Below, in pieces: positions 23,360 through 24,329 of a DNA stretch of 24,329 nt. The notes beneath the pieces were generated by a model. It saw nothing but the letters and a program-made list of their open reading frames with translations. It was not told the origin of the DNA and ran no database searches. The translations under genes and the position numbers were made by a program. How positions within the stretch are numbered: the stretch's first letter is position 1; each line of letters opens with the position of its first letter. Where the stretch lies: positions 1 through 24,329 of the forward strand of contig JAPLNJ010000274.1 of assembly GCA_026692885.1 (NCBI GenBank). Reading direction: 5' to 3'. The DNA is from Planctomycetota bacterium (GTDB lineage Bacteria; Planctomycetota; Planctomycetia; Pirellulales; Pirellulaceae).

Positions 23360-24329
23360 ATGGGTACGTTTTCTCGCCTGCTTGATCGCCGTAAGGCCCT
23401 CGCCCGCCGCCGACGCACCGGACGAATCCTGTTTCACCAACAACTTGAGCCGCGCACGCTATTGGCGGCGCTGGTTCAGTACGATTTCACGGGGGCTTCG
23501 GGCGATCAGGAGTTCACGTACCCGACTCCGGCGTACGTTGACCCAAACATAACGGTTTCCTGCCAGCCGGGTGTCGACGCGACGGGATGCGTTCAGCGGG
23601 GCCCCGGCGTGACCCCCGCCGTTTCCTCCAATTCAATGAATTCTGTGGACTGGACGACCAACACTACGTTGGATCTTAGTGACTACTACAGCTTCGGCAC
23701 TTGGACGCCAAAGAGTTCGATGACTCTGACGCAGCTTCACTTCGGCTACGAGAAATCAACATGGGGTCCTAGGAAATTTGCGATTCGATCGAGTCTCGAC
23801 AATTTCACTACGAACGTGATCAGCAATGTCTTATACGCCGGTGTCAGCAGCTATGATGTCAACCTCCTGAACCAGGGTTCGAAGTTCGTCGATCTCACGA
23901 ATTCCGTCGAGTTTCGTCTGTACGCATTTTGGTCGGTGGATTCCGCGGGTGAACTGCGGCTCATCAATAGTACGACAGTCAGTCCGTACGGGCTCTTCGT
24001 TGAGGGAACGACGCCCTCGCTGCCGGGCTTCACGCTCAGCAAGGCAACGGCCACGGTGAGCGAGCCCAACACGACGGACACGTTTACGGTGGTGCTGAGT
24101 AAGCAGCCGCTAACAGACGTGGTGTTCTCGGTCACCAGCAGCGACACGGGGGAAGTGACGGCCGCGCCTTCGACCTTGACGTTTACCTCGGCCAACTGGA
24201 ACACGGCGCAGACGGTAACGCTGACGGCGGCCGATGACATGACGGTGGACGGGCCGCAGACCAGCACGGTGACCGTGGCGGTGGTGGATGCCAGCTCGGA
24301 CAACGCCTGGGATCCGCTGGCCGACAAGA
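23360..24329 (+). CDS. Planctomycete exported protein with Calx-beta-like repeat (partial, runs off the window)
   Basis: CAAGGGGA lies eight bases before ATG 23360, 31 bases after the previous stop. The frame stays open to the window end (323 codons). Residues 28-36 (QLEPRTLLA) are the export motif after an Arg-rich leader. Residues 37-218 are the same domain as in the gene at 1774: YDFTGASGDQEFT, QRGPGVTP, DYYSFGTWTPKS, SSLDNFT, VEFRLYAF, GLFVEGT. From about residue 222 a Calx-beta-like repeat follows (FTLSKATATVSEPNTTDTFT, TLTFTSANWNTAQTVTLTAA), a module often found in tandem on surface proteins. More repeats probably follow outside the window. The two genes are paralogues that kept the N-terminal domain and exchanged the rest. 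Confidence 0.8.
   Translation, partial: MGTFSRLLDRRKALARRRRTGRILFHQQLEPRTLLAALVQYDFTGASGDQEFTYPTPAYVDPNITVSCQPGVDATGCVQRGPGVTPAVSSNSMNSVDWTTNTTLDLSDYYSFGTWTPKSSMTLTQLHFGYEKSTWGPRKFAIRSSLDNFTTNVISNVLYAGVSSYDVNLLNQGSKFVDLTNSVEFRLYAFWSVDSAGELRLINSTTVSPYGLFVEGTTPSLPGFTLSKATATVSEPNTTDTFTVVLSKQPLTDVVFSVTSSDTGEVTAAPSTLTFTSANWNTAQTVTLTAADDMTVDGPQTSTVTVAVVDASSDNAWDPLADK

Overview
The window looks like chromosomal DNA of a planctomycete, probably of the Pirellulales or Gemmatales type. The evidence is three exported proteins whose N-termini carry the planctomycete export motif (QLESRMLLS, FERLEARRVLSG, QLEPRTLLA) followed by beta-sandwich repeats, a type I dockerin, a planctomycete-type Tsp/Prc protease, and cytoplasmic CPxC...CPxC zinc-knuckle modules on membrane proteins. 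No taxonomic search was possible, so this is recognition of families only. No rRNA, tRNA or CRISPR was seen.

Layout. 1-1774 (-): exported cadherin-like protein whose dockerin end lies in another frame. 1807-2479 (-): small secreted protein with a recurring ~80-residue domain (called NQS domain here, from LLDNQSEQPF) plus TPR, broken by one extra base. 2480-3114: no gene. 3115-3888 (-): unrecognised coiled-coil protein. 4067-4567 (-): three-helix membrane protein. 4640-5575: decayed mobile DNA (perfect hairpin, IS91 remnant joined to IS66 remnant). 5759-10065 (+): NQS-domain protein with a PEGA-like module, out of frame with a Tsp/Prc protease that lacks its export signal and its catalytic lysine and is fused to a beta-propeller; a 34-bp direct repeat marks the joint. 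10384-18724 (-): five-gene operon. 18728-19083 (-): truncated NQS gene next to a possible FGE tail. 19084-20355: no convincing gene, one MITE-like element. 20356-23328 (+) and 23360-24329 (+, cut by the window): two more large exported beta proteins.

The most interesting region is the operon: a MotA/TolQ/ExbB-type channel subunit with a zinc knuckle, an ExbD-like subunit lacking the usual membrane aspartate, a second 106-residue ExbD-like anchor that has an aspartate there, a separate exported protein whose C-terminal domain resembles that of the first ExbD-like subunit, and a ~1540-residue two-pass protein with an NQS domain, two YbjN-like domains, a cytoplasmic zinc knuckle and a long helical C-terminus. 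It reads as a proton-driven envelope machine of undescribed function. The NQS domain occurs four times in 17 kb, once inside the operon and three times on small secreted proteins around it.

The flanks show much recombination: paralogous N-terminal domains at both window ends, a recent duplication of an NQS gene with its upstream region, chimeric genes, frameshifts and abrupt truncations. Several broken genes could also be sequencing or assembly errors, which cannot be decided from the sequence alone.
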